DNA from: Roseibium limicola
GTDB taxonomy: Bacteria; Pseudomonadota; Alphaproteobacteria; Rhizobiales; Stappiaceae
Direction: 5' to 3'
Assembly (NCBI RefSeq): GCF_017313085.1
Contig: NZ_JAFLNF010000005.1
Coordinates: 62,001-126,000, forward strand
DNA length: 64,000 bases
Made by a program: the position numbers and the translations under genes. The notes beneath the pieces are model-generated. The model ran no database searches. It was given only the letters and a program-made list of their open reading frames with translations, and was not told the origin of the DNA. This document shows, piece by piece, positions 62,063 to 64,000 of the stretch. Within the stretch, counting starts at the first letter, position 1. Each line of letters begins with the position of its first letter.

Positions 62063-63205
62063 ATGGACGATTTCATGCGATTTGCCGCACCTGCGCTTCT
62101 TTCGATGTTGCTAGCCGGATGTGGGGCTCTCCCCGCTGATGGTCCTGGCGCAATTCATATTTCCGCGCAGGATGTGGAAACAGACGCTGAGCAGACCGGC
62201 TATTCCCTGATTAATCTCGACACGCAGACAGTTGATATGCTGCAAGGTTATCGTCCCAGCAGTTTCGCCAATCGTTTTCTCGGCGTCGGTGATGGGGCTT
62301 CTCCTTCGTCCCTCGGCGTGGGCGATACGCTGGTGATCGGAATTTGGGAAGCAACACGTGAAGGGCTGTTCAGCTCTGAGAACGATGGCGTTAATCAAAT
62401 TCCGGCCGTTGTTGATGAAACCGGCTATATCTTCGTGCCTTATGCGGGCCGTGTTCGCGCTGCAGGGTTGACTGTCGAGGGCCTGCGTCAATCGATCCAG
62501 CAAAAGCTGATCGGCAAGGCCGTTGAGCCGCAGGTGGTCGTGACGCTGGGCGATAAACTGTCCACCACCGCCGTTGTTGTTGGCGATGCGATGAAGCCGG
62601 GCGTTTACCCGTTGCCAAGTCGCAAGATGCAGCTTCTAGATCTGATCGCCTCTGCCGGCGGGTCTCGTGAAGCAACCTTCGAGACGGTTGTTACCCTGAA
62701 GCGGGGTCGGCATTCTGGCACGACACGCCTCGAGCACCTGATTGAGTTCCCGGAAAATAATGTGACCGTCTCGCCGGGCGACACGGTCTTACTTTCGCAT
62801 CATCCGCGTACCTTCTCTGTCTTTGGAGCGGTGAAGAGCAACACACTCGTTCCTTTCAAGACCAAAAAGGTGACGTTGGCTGAAGGCCTCGCAACCGTTG
62901 GTGGCCTGAACGATTACAAGGCCGATGCTGCTGGAATTTTTCTGTTCCGTTATGAAGATGCTCAGCTGGCTCAGGCCCTTGATCCTCAATTGTCTCGCTC
63001 CATTCCGTCAGAGACGCAGGTTCCGGTTGTTTACCGTTTGAGCCTGCGTGATCCGCGTGGCTTCTTTCTTGCCCGGGAGTTTGAACTACGGGACAAGGAC
63101 ATCATGTACGTGTCCAATCATCCGACTGCCGAGTTTGGGAAATTCCTTGCTATTATTGCGCCGTTAATCAGCAATGTTGCTGCGGCGAACACCCTCGTCG
63201 ATTAA
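62063..63205 (+). CDS. KpsD-like capsular polysaccharide export lipoprotein
   Basis: A 380-residue outer-membrane channel protein for polysaccharide export. The signal peptide ends in a lipobox (LLSMLLAGC). A poly-export domain follows (LGVGDTLVIGIWEATREGLFS, VDETGYIFVPYAGRVRAAGLTVEGLRQSIQ), then SLBB-type domains (STTAVVVGDAMKPGVYPLPSRKM, SVFGAVKSNTLVPF). At twice the length of the Wza-type protein at 25788 it belongs to the KpsD/BexD group. The start is ATG 62063 or ATG 62075, neither with a clear ribosome site. A KpsS-like gene follows, so this begins an ABC-type capsule locus. Confidence 0.88.
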   Translation: MDDFMRFAAPALLSMLLAGCGALPADGPGAIHISAQDVETDAEQTGYSLINLDTQTVDMLQGYRPSSFANRFLGVGDGASPSSLGVGDTLVIGIWEATREGLFSSENDGVNQIPAVVDETGYIFVPYAGRVRAAGLTVEGLRQSIQQKLIGKAVEPQVVVTLGDKLSTTAVVVGDAMKPGVYPLPSRKMQLLDLIASAGGSREATFETVVTLKRGRHSGTTRLEHLIEFPENNVTVSPGDTVLLSHHPRTFSVFGAVKSNTLVPFKTKKVTLAEGLATVGGLNDYKADAAGIFLFRYEDAQLAQALDPQLSRSIPSETQVPVVYRLSLRDPRGFFLAREFELRDKDIMYVSNHPTAEFGKFLAIIAPLISNVAAANTLVD

Positions 63206-63287
63206 CACATTGGAATATGTGATAAGCCTGTGGAGGCTGACCCGCTGCGAGGCTTCTCCTGGTGGGGTACAGGTGTTGGTTTCATAA

Positions 63288-64000
63288 GTGCGAGTATCCA
63301 GTTTGGGTCAGGCGTTTCGAGTATTTTTGTTTCTGCAGGGGCCACCTGCGCGTTTCGCCAGGGTCCTCGCCGATGAACTCGACCTATTGGGTGCCAAAAG
63401 CTTACGCGTCAATCTTTGCGCAGGGGACTGGCTTGCTTGGCATGACCTGCGCTGCACAAACTATCGAGGCAGCCTGAGCGATTGGAAAGCGTGGCTTAGT
63501 GATTTCTGCCTAGCGAATGGCGTTACCGATATCGTGTATTACGCTGACCGGTTGCCATATCATGTGGCAGCACATGAAGTGGCTCAGGACCTGGGGATCG
63601 AGTGTTTTGCATATGAGTTCGGGTACCTGCGCCCGGATTGGATCACTCTTGAACGCAATGGAATGTCGGCTCATTCGTTGTTTCCCAATAACGCGGAAAC
63701 CATTCGGACCGCGGCGCGGGACCTTCCAGATATTGATCGACGACAGCTTTATGGACATAGCTTTGGCGAGGAAGCCTTCGTTGAAGTGATTCACAACATG
63801 TCAAATGTTGTTCTGGCATCGGCATTTCCCAAGTACGACCGAGACCGCTGCTATCACCCGCTGGCTGACTATACCCGCCATCTTTTCCGTCTGCCGCTGG
63901 CGCGCTGGCGCAATCGCCGCGCTGGGAAGGTGATCGACGATCTGGTGGCCTCCGGCACGCCTTACTATGTGTTTCCGCTGCAGCTGCAGAGCGACTATCA
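63288..64000 (+). CDS. KpsS-like capsule biosynthesis glycosyltransferase, 3' end missing
   Basis: Translated by hand; the frame is open from GTG 63288 (directly after an in-frame TAA) to the window edge. The protein reads VFLFLQGPPARFARVLADEL, then NLCAGDWLAWHDLRCTNYRGS, YYADRLPYHVAAHEVAQDLG and YEFGYLRPDWITLERNGMSA, all hallmarks of the KpsS/capsule synthesis family. In E. coli KpsS adds the first beta-Kdo to the lipid anchor of group 2 capsules. About 237 residues are visible; the family has about 390-420. The start has no strong ribosome site. Confidence 0.85.
   Translation, partial: MRVSSLGQAFRVFLFLQGPPARFARVLADELDLLGAKSLRVNLCAGDWLAWHDLRCTNYRGSLSDWKAWLSDFCLANGVTDIVYYADRLPYHVAAHEVAQDLGIECFAYEFGYLRPDWITLERNGMSAHSLFPNNAETIRTAARDLPDIDRRQLYGHSFGEEAFVEVIHNMSNVVLASAFPKYDRDRCYHPLADYTRHLFRLPLARWRNRRAGKVIDDLVASGTPYYVFPLQLQSDY

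Overview
The window looks like chromosomal DNA of an aerobic, probably marine alphaproteobacterium. GC is fairly high, and the gene set includes CtaA, DUF2842, an AcuI/TetR pair, carboxynorspermidine-type polyamine genes and a type II-C Cas9. A Roseibium/Labrenzia-like (Stappiaceae, Hyphomicrobiales) genome fits best; this placement is inferred, not computed.

Region 1 (1-4100) is one side of a type II-C CRISPR-Cas locus on the minus strand. It holds a 1083-residue Cas9 with all nuclease residues intact and the 5' part of cas1, which runs off the left edge. A divergent plus-strand RNA gene at about 4003-4100 has the layout of a tracrRNA: promoter, 36-nt anti-repeat, AAGG plus a nexus hairpin containing TAGTCC, and an intrinsic terminator. 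Cas2 and the array are not in the window.

Region 2 (about 4265-21294) is the right part of a Mu-like transposable prophage. Head genes of Mu type (I protein, decoration protein, major capsid) are followed by a long-tail module whose distal genes match the gene transfer agent g12-g15 series, then a DUF2793 fibre-type protein. At the right end lie com and a cytosine methyltransferase, in the place where Mu carries com-mom. Two 22-bp direct repeats ending in CA mark the right terminus, next to tRNA-Pro. The transposase, terminase and portal half is absent. The capsid gene has an in-frame amber codon, and a 265-bp inverted-repeat element separates the Shine-Dalgarno site from the start of the tail-assembly chaperone gene, so the prophage looks defective.

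Region 3 (21.4-31.7 kb) is an exopolysaccharide locus: ligase/polymerase, undecaprenyl-phosphate sugar transferase, glycosyltransferase, Wza-type lipoprotein, a GumC/Wzz-type protein with a decayed tyrosine-kinase domain, a CelD/BcsL-type acetyltransferase and a NodB-type deacetylase.

Region 4 (31.7-61.7 kb) is ordinary chromosome: heme A synthase, polyamine synthesis, cold-shock protein, AcuI and its TetR regulator, class I fumarase, a YceI-cytochrome b561-YceI operon, a FecR repeat protein next to a CHASE2-EAL protein, gabD, an Ldh-type dehydrogenase with a YeiH-type exporter, TamA/TamB and FolD.

Region 5 (62-64 kb) starts a second polysaccharide system of the ABC-dependent capsule type: a KpsD-like exporter and a KpsS-like gene cut by the right edge.
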